Shown here piece by piece: positions 13,701-25,400 of a DNA stretch of 64,000 nt. The position numbers and the translations under genes were made by a program. The notes below the pieces were generated by a model. That model was not told the DNA's origin. It ran no database searches and was given only the letters and a program-made list of their open reading frames with translations. This DNA is from Ifrita kowaldi (taxonomy: Eukaryota > Chordata > Aves > Passeriformes > Cinclosomatidae): the NCBI GenBank assembly GCA_013398055.1, contig VZRS01008300.1, positions 874,623 through 938,622 on the forward strand. The letters are read 5' to 3'. Each line of letters begins with the position of its first letter. Position 1 is the stretch's first letter.

Positions 13701-16700
13701 ACATAGCTATGAAATTAGACAATCTGTAAGAGATGGAGGACATGCTTTACAAAGGTAGAGACTTGTGCACACAGGTACACAAATACCTAATCTTCATGTT
13801 TAAAATGGACATAAAGAAGACTTATTACCTGAATGAGTCTTAAAATAACTAGGAGGAATTTTCTAAGCAAATTCAGAACAGCCTTTGTTCATCAATTACA
13901 AAACTGAACATGTAGTTTCACACGTACATATACACATCTCTTCCCAAATAAATTTTATTTTACCTTTATTTTAATTGTAAGTCTTAAAAATAGAATGTAA
14001 TGTTTTACTGCAGTTTCTCACAGTGAGTTTGCACAGTTCTAAAACAAAAAGCCTGGAAAAACAAATACTTACCACTGAGCTGTTCCATGAAGCATACATT
14101 GCCATTGGTGTTAAAAGCCAAAGTGTCAGGAGTGATGCAGAGTGTCTGGAAGATTGCAGAATGGGCAATGCTCTTCAAAGAATGGCAACACTCCAGGCAA
14201 ATTGCCCAAATATCTTGCTCAGTAAGACAGCTATCCCGCAGTGACAAAATATCAGCAAGGGACACATTCTCCTGCCAAGATATGAATTAATAAATTACCC
14301 TGGATTTTACGACACTGCTTTCTGTATCATAGATTACATTTGACACAATTGGCTACAAGTAATGTTTCCAGCAAGTTCTCAGACTTTCTAGGACATTGAT
14401 TAACACCACAAGAAACACCAAGTGCATGACTTTGCTCTTAACACAGAGTGTTTTAAGAAGCACAGTTAACCTGAACAAAGATATCACAGTATGCTAACAT
14501 GAAAAAAAATACTACAGGAGATATGTAAGTTAAATAAACACTGCATCAAAGGAAACAGACCATTTGGAGGTAAAAGCAGAGAGACTAAACGAAAACATTT
14601 TGTTTCACCCGTGCCTTTCAAGCTCTCCCAGGTGTCTTTATATAAATTACTTAAAAATTCTCTTCATGGCACTTCTCCCTACCATTTGTGATCTGGGAAA
14701 AAGTACCCTTTAGATTAGCCTGTGTTAAGAATGAAGCTGTTGTGAAGTTTAGTGATGTAGACCATTTAATAAACACTGAAAAGTCAAACACGCCATAGGA
14801 AAAGTGTTTTTATACTTGGACTTAAAACCAAACACTTTGGTTGCCCTAGGCCTCCCCATTACATCCAGAGCTCTTAGTGATCAAAATAGCTCATGGACTT
14901 AAGTTTCTAAGTTGCTGTCCTAAACCGTAGTCAACTTGCATTGACCCTACTATCACAGTAAGGCTATGAGTCCACTCCCAAAAAAATGTGTTTCTAATGT
15001 GGCTTTCCTGGTTAAGATGTTCAGAAACAATGCTTGGCTCAAAGCAGCCAGCCTCTCTATGGATATTTTTGGAATACAAACCCAATACATTACCCACAGC
15101 TACAGAAGTACAGCTTTCATGAACTTAAAGGAATGAGGGAAAAAAACCCAAACAAACAAAACATCAATTCCATTCATAAGGAAAAATAAGGTAACAAAAC
15201 TGGAAGGTAATCTACAGAAGTTACTTTGTATCAGAGCTATAATTACTAATAATTACACAGTATTTTCTCATTTAGATGTAAGTAATTAAGACTAAAGACT
15301 ATGCTTCTCAGCGATATTAAATATACCCTAAATGGAAGATGTAGATACGCATTGCTCAGCACATAGGAAAAAGAAAGTACGTCATCATCAGCAAAAGAGG
15401 ATGTGAAGTATCTTACAGCTCAGAAAACTGCTGTGGTTTAAACTTTCAGTCCCTTGGAGAACAGTTATAAATTTCTTTACCTACTTCAGCACTGGAGAAT
15501 ATCAATAATATCTGGATTACCATATACAGAAGAGGTTAACAGTTCATTAACATGTCTTTCAGAGAATTAAGCACTGCTTTCATAATATCCTTCAAATAAG
15601 ACCCAAACCTCAGTCCAAAAGTGTATTGTGCCTTTTAGTCTAAAGTATAATGCTTAATAAATAAATATGAGGTAGGAAATAAAGCACACTCACTGTTATT
15701 TGGGAAACTTAACTTCTCTTTTCAAAGGTCTTATTTTTCATCAGCCTAGACATGAATTGATTTACTAATGGCAGCATTACTACAGTGCCTTCTAGCACTA
15801 ATCATGGATGCTGGTCTCATTAAATTCAGTCCTACATAATAATGAACAGCAAAAGATTTCAGCACAAAATCTTATTTTCTCGGTGCTGTGCTCAGTACAA
15901 TTGTGTAATGCTGCCATCAGAGTTGGAGGGTGGAAGAGGAGGTTTAGCACATCTCCATAGGGAAGCTGTTCCAAATACGAAGAGCAGCACAGAGGTTCCT
16001 CTTTCTGCAAATAAAAACACATGGCAAGAAGATCTACTACAAACATTAGGCTTTGAAATTGACCAAACTGAGCGGTGGGATGAGGATAGACTTGGAAAGA
16101 AGAGACACACTGCTTATTCTATGGTCAGCAAAAGAGTTTAAAAAAATAAAAGTTCTATGATCAAAAAAACGAACCAGTAATTATTTTCAACTCTTCTAGA
16201 ATCCTCCAGCTAGGTAACATGATGGCATTTGCCACAAAAGAAAAATGAAAGAATGCTTCACTAATCAAGATGCAAAACTGTGAGAGTTTCATCTGTGCAT
16301 ATGGACAAAAGAGGCTCAATTTAGAGTGCACGTGAAAAAAATTAAACCTGCAATCTTTAAGACAGCCTCAATATCAAACTCCAGTCACAATAAGGACTTG
16401 AGAGAACTTCTTTTAAGTTAAGGTTTGCCGCTGAACTTCACTGTAGATACTAATTACCAGCAATGATACCTACAGTATAAACAAAAACATCTTTGTCTTG
16501 TGGTTATTTGGGAAGTAAATAAAAGGTAATGCTCTCATGTCAGGTAAGCTTATCTTCTTGCCAGGGGATGACAAAGTTATGTAATACAGAAAAAGAAAAA
16601 AAAAAAAAACCACAAACAAGGAAAAAGGAAAAAAGTCCTGTGAATGTTCTGTGGCTTCTGTCAGCAGTGGATGGCTAGGTGAAGATAAAACAAACATTAA

Positions 16701-19377
16701 AAAATATAAAACAAAACGCCACCAGTACCATATGGCAGGCCTTTCTATTTCCGATGTTCCAAGGCAGTAAGTTACTTGCTTCACAGAAACCACGTATTTC
16801 CCACAAGGATCACACTTTCTTCACCTTACTTACCAAAGCTACTATTGCAGCTAAGCAAGGCCATTGTAGAGAATGAAGCATTGAAAACACTGAGACTTGC
16901 ATTTGACTAGCTTGTATCCCCAAAGAAACACAGACCAGAAGTTTTCACTGTAGAAAAAAGCCCATCCTTTTAACACTTTTAACAGTGTAACACAGGAGGT
17001 TCTGGCAAACTGAAGCTTCTGGTGAGCAACTGCTTCCCTACTTTGGACCACTGGAAGTTGCTTCATTCAAATGTGGTACATATCAGAGATGCTGATGCCT
17101 CTTCTTTGTCTCTTTCAGCAAAAGACACCTGTGTCTGATTTTAACATGAAAGTGTCTGGTTTTAACACTAAGAACTACAAAAAGTAAACTGGTCAGGCAA
17201 CCATGCTTAACTGCTCACTTTAGTTCTCAGCTTTCCCTTGTATTTTCTTCAGCAAGTACAAAACAGTTCAGTAGCAAATAATTAAGCAGAGATAATTAAG
17301 AGAGAGCAGGAATAAAATAAATAAATTAATTGGTCACAAAGCATTTTTTAAAAAATTTGAAATTGAATATTAAGGAGTATGAAATGAAGAAAGTTCTAGT
17401 AAAGAGAAGAGTTGGAAACACACCCTCATGCTCAGCATTTTCTACTCTCCAGCTCAGGCAGATTCCTACTTCACATATTGGCAAAAACCCACATGCATCA
17501 GACACCAACCTCATTCTTTATACTAGGTACAATGATGACAAGATCAGACTCCACTAAATGACTAAGCAACTCAGAGTTCAGTACAACAGCACACACAGCC
17601 TTCTGACACCTAAGTCTTTTTGCCATGATAATTCACACAAACTTCAAAACAATCTATTCCAGAATCACAACAAATGTGGCAAATGTCATTCATTACATTC
17701 ATCATATCTGAAGAAAAACACTGGGTTGCCTGAGTAAGCTCTCTGAGTACTCTTCAAAGCTGCCCTTTTTATTAACTTATCTAATCACCAGGTCATGCTC
17801 ATTCTCCCAGCAAAAATACTGAAACTATTTATGTTTTTGTAATAACTAAATAGATGGGACTCATGGGAACCCACAATCAAAGTATATATTGAGTAGGTAT
17901 GAAAAATGAGCTCAGTTCTTTCTTGAACAGAAGAGTTGACCCTTAGCCTTCTCCATTCTGAGGAAATACTCTAAGTATTTAAGTCAATGTGTAAAAAAAT
18001 GAGGCCATTACCACCTTCCTCCTAGACTTTGCATGAGCCAGCCTGAGCGCAGAGGGCCTACTGCACTGAACAGAAGAGATGGTGGAAGAGCCAAACTGCT
18101 GAGCCATTGGGTGACTTGGGAAAGCTGAAGGGGGCTTCGCATCTTCAAACTCGCTTTTAGCTCCTGACTCAGCATGGATTCTTGATGTAGCAAATAAGAA
18201 AGTTTGCAAGATCTGGTTCAGGGAATGAGCAGCTCACATATGGTTCACCAAACCTTTACTTAAAAAAGGAAGAAATCTCTGAACATTTTGCCCCAACATT
18301 CACTAGGTGGTAAGAAACACACTTTACATGAAAAGATATAAAGAAGAGCAAGAGCAATAAAAAGCAAGTGCAAAACCAACAATAGATACAGACAAATGTG
18401 ATGACAAGAACTGGGTTTAGCTACAGGTTATTTAGCATAACAACTGAACAAACAGATATAACAGTTTGATATTTTTGTTTTTTATTTCCCAGTGTCAAAG
18501 GCCTTTTAGCACAGGGCAGCGATATACGGCTGTACAAAAAAGTGGTTGGCAGCTTCGGGAAACTGCTCTGCCCGTGTAAATTTCCCTTGATCGGGTGCGA
18601 CAAGGACACGTACGTGCCGACTGCAGCATTAACCCACGGCTACGACAGCAGTGACGAGACATCCCGCACTCAAGGGCCATGACTTTGCTGTTGTGTGGAG
18701 AAGGTGCACGGGAATGGGCTAAACCCAACTTGGTGGCTGGGACCGCGGGGCAGGAGGCAGCGAGGAGCCGGCGGAGCACACACGGAAAGCGAACGGTGCT
18801 GTGGCCGCGGCCCTGCCGCTCCCGGGGGGCGGGCGCGCCCCCGGCCCCGGCCGCCTCCCGCGGGCGGACCCTGAGGCCGCTACACCACAGGTGAGCGCAA
18901 GGGCGGCGGCTGCGTCCCCGCACCTGCCTCACTCACCTCATCCTCCAGCAGCGTCGGCAGAGGCTCAAAGTCGTAGCAGTTCACCTCCTCCTCCTCCTCC
19001 TCCTCATAAAACACGTCCTCNCTGAGGAGCGTGCCCGCCGCAGTGCGATTTGCGGCCGCCGGGGCCCCGCGGGAGCCGGGGCCGGTCCTCTCTCGGCTGC
19101 GCTCTGCGGGCGATCGGAAGCGGCGGGAAGGGAGGGCTGGTGTCGGGCAAGAGGATGCTTGGTGCCCGAGGTGGGACCGGCGCTGTGCCTGGATGCTGCT
19201 GCCGCCGGCGAGCGATCCCCCACCCTGCCTGCCCGAGCCTTCGGGCTCGCGTTACCGCCACCGGCTCTCCAAACCGCTGGATTTACTGGATAAACCAGTG
19301 TTTAGAATTAAGACAGGTGGCCAAGTATTTGCACGCTCATGGNAAAACACGTCCTCTGCAGCGCCAAGAGTCTCCAT
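10716..19377 (-). CDS. KNDC1: KNDC1 (very-KIND RasGEF), 5' part, exons 1-3
   Basis: Partial gene read on the minus strand as exon 1 (19377-19357 joined to 19020-18937 across an assembly fault), exon 2 (14271-14073) and exon 3 (10774-10716), 121 residues in all. The product matches KNDC1: the acidic leader ends in DFEPLPTL, followed by ENVSLADILSLRD, ITPDTLAFNTNGNVCFMEQL and GAFVPPEFDITGNTFE, which are hallmarks of its first KIND domain. Known of the family: KNDC1 has two KIND domains (kinase C-lobe-like folds without catalysis), then RasGEF-N and RasGEF domains. It is neuronal, binds MAP2 and restrains dendrite growth through Ras. Only the first half of KIND1 lies in this window. Splice phases are 0 (exon 1/2) and 1 (exon 2/3), and the joined frame is open throughout. 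SPIRE proteins also have KIND domains but lack these flanking words. The remaining exons were not found and should lie beyond position 1. Confidence 0.93.
10775..14072 (-). other. KNDC1 intron 2
   Basis: A 3298-base intron bounded by donor GTAAGT (14072) and an AG acceptor (10775). AT-rich, with no recognisable gene or transposon inside. A donor-like GGTGAG (minus strand, near 11550) follows a short open frame, but no homology supports an exon there. Confidence 0.85.
14073..14271 (-). CDS. KNDC1: KNDC1 exon 2 (start of KIND domain 1)
   Basis: A 199-nt exon encoding residues 36-101 (66 codons plus one base). It opens with ENVSLADILSLRD, carries EQDIWAICLEC and AIFQTLCITPDTLAFN, and ends NGNVCFMEQLS. 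This is the N-terminal half of the KIND1 fold, which is protein-binding and not catalytic. The acceptor AG is at 14273-14272 after a weak pyrimidine tract; the donor is GTAAGT at 14072-14067, phase 1. The split codon G|AT, completed by exon 3, gives Asp, as in other KNDC1 proteins. The open frame runs past the donor for a few codons, so a naive ORF would add a spurious tail. Confidence 0.95.
14272..18936 (-). other. KNDC1 intron 1
   Basis: A 4665-base intron bounded by donor GTGAGT (18936) and an AG acceptor (14272). The first 430 bases or so belong to the CpG island; the rest is AT-rich. It includes a short poly-A run near 16595-16610. No other gene was recognised. Confidence 0.85.
18937..19020 (-). 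CDS. KNDC1: KNDC1 exon 1, main segment
   Basis: Twenty-eight codons reading EDVFY, seven Glu, then VNCYDFEPLPTLLEDE. The exon ends at GAG (18939-18937) and is followed by the consensus donor GTGAGT (18936-18931), phase 0. The Glu run is a pure GAG triplet repeat. The words DFEPLPTL and EDE match the segment just ahead of KIND1 in mammalian KNDC1. The block ends at an N (19021). The bases beyond it (19022 onward) do not continue the protein plausibly, whereas the block starting at 19344 does. Confidence 0.92.
19021..19021. other. Assembly gap (single N) inside KNDC1 exon 1
   Basis: A single N directly after the shared 13-base sequence at 19008-19020. It interrupts exon 1. The probable true continuation starts at 19357. 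Confidence 0.9.
19195..19342. repeat. 148-bp perfect direct repeat, copy 1 (assembly overlap)
   Basis: Identical by eye to 19470-19617, offset 275 bases. Copy 1 ends exactly at the N at 19343 and copy 2 begins exactly after the N at 19469. That pattern is expected when two overlapping contigs are placed apart instead of merged, so it is probably not a real tandem duplication. Confidence 0.9.
19343..19343. other. Assembly gap (single N)
   Basis: An N between the end of 148-bp repeat copy 1 and the second copy of the 13-base exon 1 sequence (19344-19356). Both flanks are redundant with other blocks. Confidence 0.9.
19357..19377 (-). CDS. KNDC1: KNDC1 exon 1, displaced start-codon segment
   Basis: Minus-strand ATG at 19377-19375 followed by GAG ACT CTT GGC GCT GCA, giving METLGAA, and then directly by the 13 bases (19356-19344) that also form the end of the main exon 1 block at 19020-19008. 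Joining through this shared sequence gives one open frame, METLGAAEDVFY followed by a Glu run. The start sits in a strong Kozak context, with G at -3 and G at +4. An acidic leader of similar length precedes DFEPLPTL in mammalian KNDC1. In the sequence as given, this piece is separated from the rest of the exon by two Ns and a misplaced block. The exact initiator is inferred but well supported. Confidence 0.82.
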
Positions 19378-19468
19378 CCCGCCCGGCGAGGGAGCAGAGG
19401 CTTCACCTCCGCAGCCTCCCTGTGCGCTCGGAGCACGGCCCTCGGCCCCCGCCGCGGCTCATCCCCAC
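19378..19468 (-). promoter_or_regulatory. Probable KNDC1 5' UTR / proximal promoter fragment
   Basis: GC-rich sequence directly upstream of the proposed ATG, within the small block 19344-19468. It contains the Kozak context and probably part of the 5' UTR. It ends at an N (19469), and the sequence that truly follows is likely the block now placed at 19022-19342. The position of the transcription start is not determined. Confidence 0.5.
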
Positions 19469-19469
19469 N
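19469..19469. other. Assembly gap (single N)
   Basis: An N between the start-codon block (19344-19468) and 148-bp repeat copy 2. In the reordered layout this is where the misplaced block 19022-19342 would fit, possibly with some sequence still missing. Confidence 0.85.
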
Positions 19470-19617
19470 GCTGCTGCCGCCGGCGAGCGATCCCCCACCC
19501 TGCCTGCCCGAGCCTTCGGGCTCGCGTTACCGCCACCGGCTCTCCAAACCGCTGGATTTACTGGATAAACCAGTGTTTAGAATTAAGACAGGTGGCCAAG
19601 TATTTGCACGCTCATGG
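19470..19617. repeat. 148-bp perfect direct repeat, copy 2 (assembly overlap)
   Basis: Second copy of 19195-19342. It runs on without interruption into unique upstream sequence (19618 onward), so this copy is probably the correctly placed one. Confidence 0.9.
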
Positions 19618-22360
19618 CATAACTCCTGACGCAGTTCGAACCATAACAACCACAAACAAAACCAAGCCGGTGCCACCAGCTTTACGTTCATTAGCCCCGG
19701 CCCATTTTTGCTATCCACAGGGCTTAGGGTGCCTCAAGTAACTTCATTTAGAGTCCCCTTGAAGTCAAAGGTTCAAGATCAAGCATTCCTTCAAAACCAC
19801 CACCCACATAAGCCAGTTTTTAATTCAAGTAAACCCCGTTAGAAAGCTCAGATTGTTTTGAGTAAACAGGCTGTAGCCTGGCAATCGGAATCGGCATTCT
19901 GTAATGGACGAGAAACCCTTGAGCAGGTGTCTTCTGATTTAACTTTAAGCCACATCACAATCTTTTATCTCCATTGTAAAAGCATGGTGGATGGACAGAA
20001 TAGACTCTTTTCTCCTGTAATTAAATTTTAGAGCTGATGGAAAATAATGGTGCCAATTTAATTATTCTGTTTTCCTGTATATCTATAATTCTATTTCAAA
20101 ATGAAGTATGTTAATTAATTAATCTGTGCACAGTACATCAAACAAAGCAAGAGCTTTTTTTTTGTATGTTGTATTCTATGGAAAAGATTAATACTCTATT
20201 AAAACATACATTAACAAACACTGTGAAGCAAACAAAGATACATTAATTAACTGCCCCATAAAAGTCATCCTGCAGTTGTAAGATTTCTCCTAATTAAATG
20301 TTATTTGGATACATTCCACAGTCATGGCACGCTACTGAGAAAAAAAGCCAAACCCAGACAGATTACAGTCTTTCATATATATGCTGTCTTCTTACTAACA
20401 TTTTTGAACTAAGTTGATATAAATGATATATATACTTACAATTTGGTAACTCAGGCTTTTGTGAACAAATGTTGAAGCATGGCAAACAGTGAGTGCCTGG
20501 TACTTCTGCAAAAAAATGCAATCATGAATCCAGTAACAGTGTTATTATATAATGTTTCTTAAACTGTATTTTACCAGCATTTTTGGCAAAATATTTTCTT
20601 CAGGCAGCACAATCTACCCAAGAAGAACCCTGAATTCTGGACTTTTGTGGGCTGGACTCGCAAGTGCATCATATAGAAAAAAAAGAAAACAGGAAAAGTT
20701 TCTCTGGTGTCTAAATTAGGGCTTATATCTACACTCATCCACAAATATATCTTAGACGGCACTCCATTGCAATCACCACTTGAGCATTCACAAATATTTC
20801 TGGAAAAAAGATTGTTTAAGTTATACCTGTGGAAGCTGCGTGGAAATTCACATGCTACTTTTGAAAGGATCAGTATTTTTTGTTGACTAAGAGAAATTCC
20901 CTTGCCAGTAATTGAGTGATAGGGCATTTTCCTGTGAGGTTGGCAGGGTTGGTTTCAGACACCTACCCTGCATTATTTGGATGTACATTGTTTATTCATT
21001 GAACCTAGTCTTAGGTAGATTTTGTCAGAGTAAGAACCTGACTGACTGTCTTCAAGTGATTCAAGATGCTTCAGACCTATCTCGTGGTTGCTCTCGTTAA
21101 CTTATTTGCTCTACGGAAGAGCTGTTTATATGAAGTGGAATATGTACAAAGTGGAAGACAAAATGAAACAAACACATCATTGCTCTGTAAACAAAAACTT
21201 GTAGTGGACTTAGCCTTCTCACAAATCCGTGATGGGCAGGACAGGACAATCCTTGGAACTGACATGGTTTGGTATATTTTTTTCCAGAAAAATTGCTATA
21301 CTAAGCCTCTGCTCTTATCAATAATAGTGTTTTTTTGCTTTCCTCACAGTTGAGGCAACTGTCAGAAAAAGCATTGCAACTTGCTTGATACACTCACGTG
21401 GCCATTCTCAGGCTAGAATATTCATTCTTATTAACTTCTGCAATTAGTCATGGCCCACGGGAATTGTTGGAGGACATGCAACACTACACAATTCAGCATT
21501 ATAAAAAACCCCACATGTAGACGAAGCTGTCAGTTCAAAATTATTAGAGATTTTGACTTCTTAGTAGTAGATTAGAGATGAAGAGCTAAGCAAAGGTAAA
21601 ATCCAGATATAGTGTAGATATTACACGAGAAAACTCTTGACCAAAAAGTCATTAAATCAACATGGAGTTTTGTGGTTTAGACTGTATGATCACAGACAAT
21701 GAGGAGGGAATGGATCAAATACACCTGATTTTAGTCCTCCCACAGTTTCAGCATGCTCCCCTTAAACTGTATCTAATTTTTAGGAAATGCATTAGAGTAA
21801 AGGCAGTTTGTAATTTTCACATAAGGAGTGTTTGCAGCGAAGTAGCTGATTTCTATTTCTGACAGCAGCTGATAGCAGATGTCTAGAGAAGAGCGCAGGA
21901 ACAGGGTAGTAACATGCTATGTTCTCAGAACCTCCAGAGCTTCACAGTTCAGAAGGTTCCTAAGGCAGTGGTCATGTCTACTGGTTCAAGAGACACTGGA
22001 ACATTTTCCTTTAATGAATTTGTTCATTCACTTTTTGCGTCTGAATGGGTTTACTATTTGCCATATCCTATTACAAAATTCCTCAGCTGACCCACACGTG
22101 AAGTAAATTCTTTGTTTCATTTGAGCCCCCTAACTTCTTGTATTTAAAAAGGTGATGGATAGATTCTTTATTTGTTGTCTTTCTAACATGATACTGTAGA
22201 GTTTTCATATCTCCCCTGAGTTTCATCTTTTCTGGCTGAAAGGCCCTGGTCTAGTTGTTCACTTGCAGAATAGAAACTATTCCATAACTTTGATCATGCT
22301 TTAGCACTCAACAGTATTTTTTCTGATTGTGTCATTATATATTAAAGAATTGTGAAGAAG

Positions 22361-22427
22361 GAGGGAAGGAAGGAAGGAAGGAAGGAAGGAAGGAAGGAAG
22401 GAAGGAAGGAAGGAAGGAAGGAAGGAA
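22361..22427. repeat. (GGAA)n microsatellite
   Basis: About 16 near-perfect GGAA units on the plus strand, a pure polypurine tract. GGAA is the core of ETS-factor sites, and mirror-symmetric purine tracts can form triplex DNA. No function is shown here. It lies about 3 kb upstream of the KNDC1 CpG island. Confidence 0.95.
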
Positions 22428-25400
22428 TTTTAAAAAATATATTAATAGCCTGCAAAATAAAAGGAAGTACTTCTTTTAACTGTGATTTATTGATTTAGTT
22501 ATGAGCTGCATGCCTTTTACTTCCAGGTAGCTGCATTCATGGGATATCATAAAAAATAATTCAGTGGGCACAAGCCACAGAGAATGCATTCCTGAGAATT
22601 CAGGAAGTGACTGCCAGCACCCCTCTCTCTGCAACATGATCTAAATACAGGCTACATGAGAAAGGAAATTGTACAGGGTACGACTGTTACACCACTTTGA
22701 GCCACTGGAGATGTCTTTCATGTTCTTTTGTAGGTTTTTCCTTTTCATTATAGCACTTTGGTTATTCTTTTTAATAGATTATATAATCATAATTGACTAT
22801 TATAATTTGGAGTACCAGCCTTGTAGATGAAAGGTACACATTTGTTACACTATAATTAGATTGTACATTCTCCTTTAAAGAGTTTTCATTTAATGGCAAT
22901 TTGCCTGAAGGTTCTCATTTTAATTTAGTTTGGTTGAAACTGAGGGAACTGAGGGATTGCTGTATAAAGAATTGGGGTTTTTGTGTGTGTAACTTATATC
23001 CTTTTCAATTGTTTGGGTTCTGTTAGAGATCTCTTTAATGCCATGGGTTTTAATACTTTCACAGTCTATGGAACTACCATTCTTCCTTTAGCAATTATTT
23101 GGATTTCAAGACAGAGACATGCTTTCTGCCAGTTGCCAACTGCTGCTGCCTTTGTGGCAGCAGTGAGAAAGCAGTGCAATAAAAAGCAAATTGTGTTGCT
23201 GCTACTGAGAAACCTGAAAGAATTCAAAGGTAAAGAACTACAATTTTTAAACCGACCCCATTACTGCTATGACTCATAGAGGAGCATAACTCTGCTTGCC
23301 TGAAGTGGTAGGTTAGTTTGTATTACAGGTGCTTCAGAATCCTACAAAGGCAATAGGGGTGAGTTAGCCGTGCATTCTGAAGAAGATGAGAAAATTACAT
23401 GCATAGACTGCTTATTGTATGGCAAAACCCATATAGAGCCTTCTCTTTTCATGGGGTTGAATGGTAGAAGAGTAAACTTCAGAATCATGAAGCACAGTCT
23501 TCAGTCATTATAGACACCTGTCACATCATTCCTTTTGAAGAAGTAATCAAACTCCACCTGCTCCTACATGTTCAGAACTTTCTGATTTCCAGCCTTTACT
23601 TACATTCATTCACTTTTGCCCCAAAATTGTCTTTTATTTTTTAATCTCAGTTCTATTTCTTTACTGATTATTACTTTATGTATGTGTCTGTTCTGTTGCC
23701 TCATCTTTTCCTATTTTCTTAAATCCCCATTTTAGTCATGATTGCTCTTCTACTACACTACACTTTTATTGTATTTATAATACTGATAAACCTTAATTTC
23801 ATAATTTCCTCGGGTGCTTAGGAGATCTGATCTTTTCAATAGAGTCCTCTTCTATCTCTTCCCTTGATGTATTTCTTTAGGTATGTGCCTTTTTTCATCT
23901 TCATAATATCTCACATGTCCACTGTCTAAAGACTTTGATTTCACTGCGTCTTTGAATAGTAGTTTCATTTGTTTTCATATGCAAGATGATAAAAAGATTC
24001 TTGACCCTTCTCCTCCTCAGGACATCTTTCAGCCATCTAATCCATTTTCATCTGAAGTGCAGCAGCATCTCCAATTCCTGTATTCTTTTCACATGAACTC
24101 TACTAGGTGGCACTCCAGGCATAGATAGCTCCCATCAGGATCTACATTAGAATAATGTGCTTTGCATTCAGGCATCGCCACTTTGTCATTGTTTAAATAT
24201 CCTATGCTGTTGCAGTTGGATATTACCCCCTTTACCAGCTGAAATGCAGAGATAGACAGAAGAGGTAAAGAACATAATTTGGCCCAAATTGAAGTCAAAG
24301 CACAACTGTCATGGCAGAATTTCCTTTGAAGAGAACTCATTGAGATGCAAGATCAAAGACTGAAATTGTTTTTATTTGCATGCAAATGGGCAAATAAGCT
24401 AGTAATCATCCAATATACAAACACAACTTTTTTTCTTCATCGCTGGAAAATTAGGACTAGAGGAGGTATGTGTCCAAAATAAATCCAGTGCTAAGTCTGG
24501 TATTTGGGAATTTCTGAGTCATTGTCTCATTAATTCAATTTGATTATTAGGTTTGTCATAGGCAGTACCTATGCAGAAATACATATGTGTGTGTTCACAC
24601 ATATGGGAAGACTGGTAATGGGATTCTTCCTATTGTTATCACTCTGGAGCGTTGTATGACTATCTCAGTATCTTACAATGAGCTTGTATTGCAAGGCAGA
24701 GTCCACTATACTTGTTTCACATGGTAAAGTGAGGCATCATGAAAATAACTTCCAACATTATTAAGGAGTCTCATACCAAATGGAAATTTAAGGCATAAAC
24801 CTGGAAAGCGAAATTTATGCAATAATTGCAAAACATTCTGCAATTGATTCTTAACTGCTTTAGTTTGGACATTATAATATTGTCTTCATAACACAGTATT
24901 GTCTTTATAACGCCTATTGGTCTCCTTGCTCTTTTAATTCATTTTAGTGGTGTTCATTTGAAAACACAAGAAAAAGTTGCACAGGAGAGAATTTTAAAAG
25001 AAAATGTGCATAATAAAGTCGAATATGGTACCAGTGGCAATTTCACATTGGAAAATAAGATGCAGGGTAGAACCAACCATCCTTCAGAGAAACATCTCAT
25101 AATGATTAACTAAGACTTAAATTCATACAAAAGAAACATAAAAATTAGCTAAGTGCATGCAGCATTCTCACCCTGAGATTGCTTATATTTCTGACATTTG
25201 GCTATTTCCTTAAGCTTTCCTCTAGAGATTTATGAGATCGTCATCAACTGGAGAGGAGAACACTGACAGGACAAAGTAGTCTCTCATCTATGGGGCAGTG
25301 AATCAAACTGAATTGTTTAAATTACTCTTGAAGTTAATAAGCCAGCAGGAAAAGCCCATCCTGAAGACTTAATGTCTCCAAAACAATCACTTGGTGTTCC

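Larger units (their letters stand above)
18500..19690 (-). promoter_or_regulatory. CpG island / KNDC1 promoter region
   Basis: A sharply GC- and CpG-rich block in otherwise AT-rich DNA, covering KNDC1 exon 1, the first 430 bases or so of intron 1 and the region upstream. Sp1-like GC boxes are visible around 18825-18850, and further GC-rich clusters lie around 19050-19085. No TATA box stands out, as is usual for a CpG-island promoter. The transcription start cannot be placed because the upstream part is scrambled at three Ns. A bidirectional promoter is possible, but no plus-strand gene was recognised. Confidence 0.75.

Noticed and set aside
18495..18932. 145-codon minus-strand open frame just downstream of exon 1
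   Set aside because: It begins right after the exon 1 donor, is Arg/Ala/Pro-rich GC sequence inside intron 1, and has no family features.
19195..19617. A genuine tandem duplication in the promoter
   Set aside because: The perfect 148-bp identity begins and ends exactly at Ns, which points to unmerged contigs rather than biology.
19031..19741. Open frames of 96-236 codons across the GC-rich blocks on the plus strand
   Set aside because: They run through Ns and through both copies of the 148-bp overlap, are Arg/Pro/Ala-rich as expected of CpG-island DNA, and lie antisense to KNDC1 exon 1.
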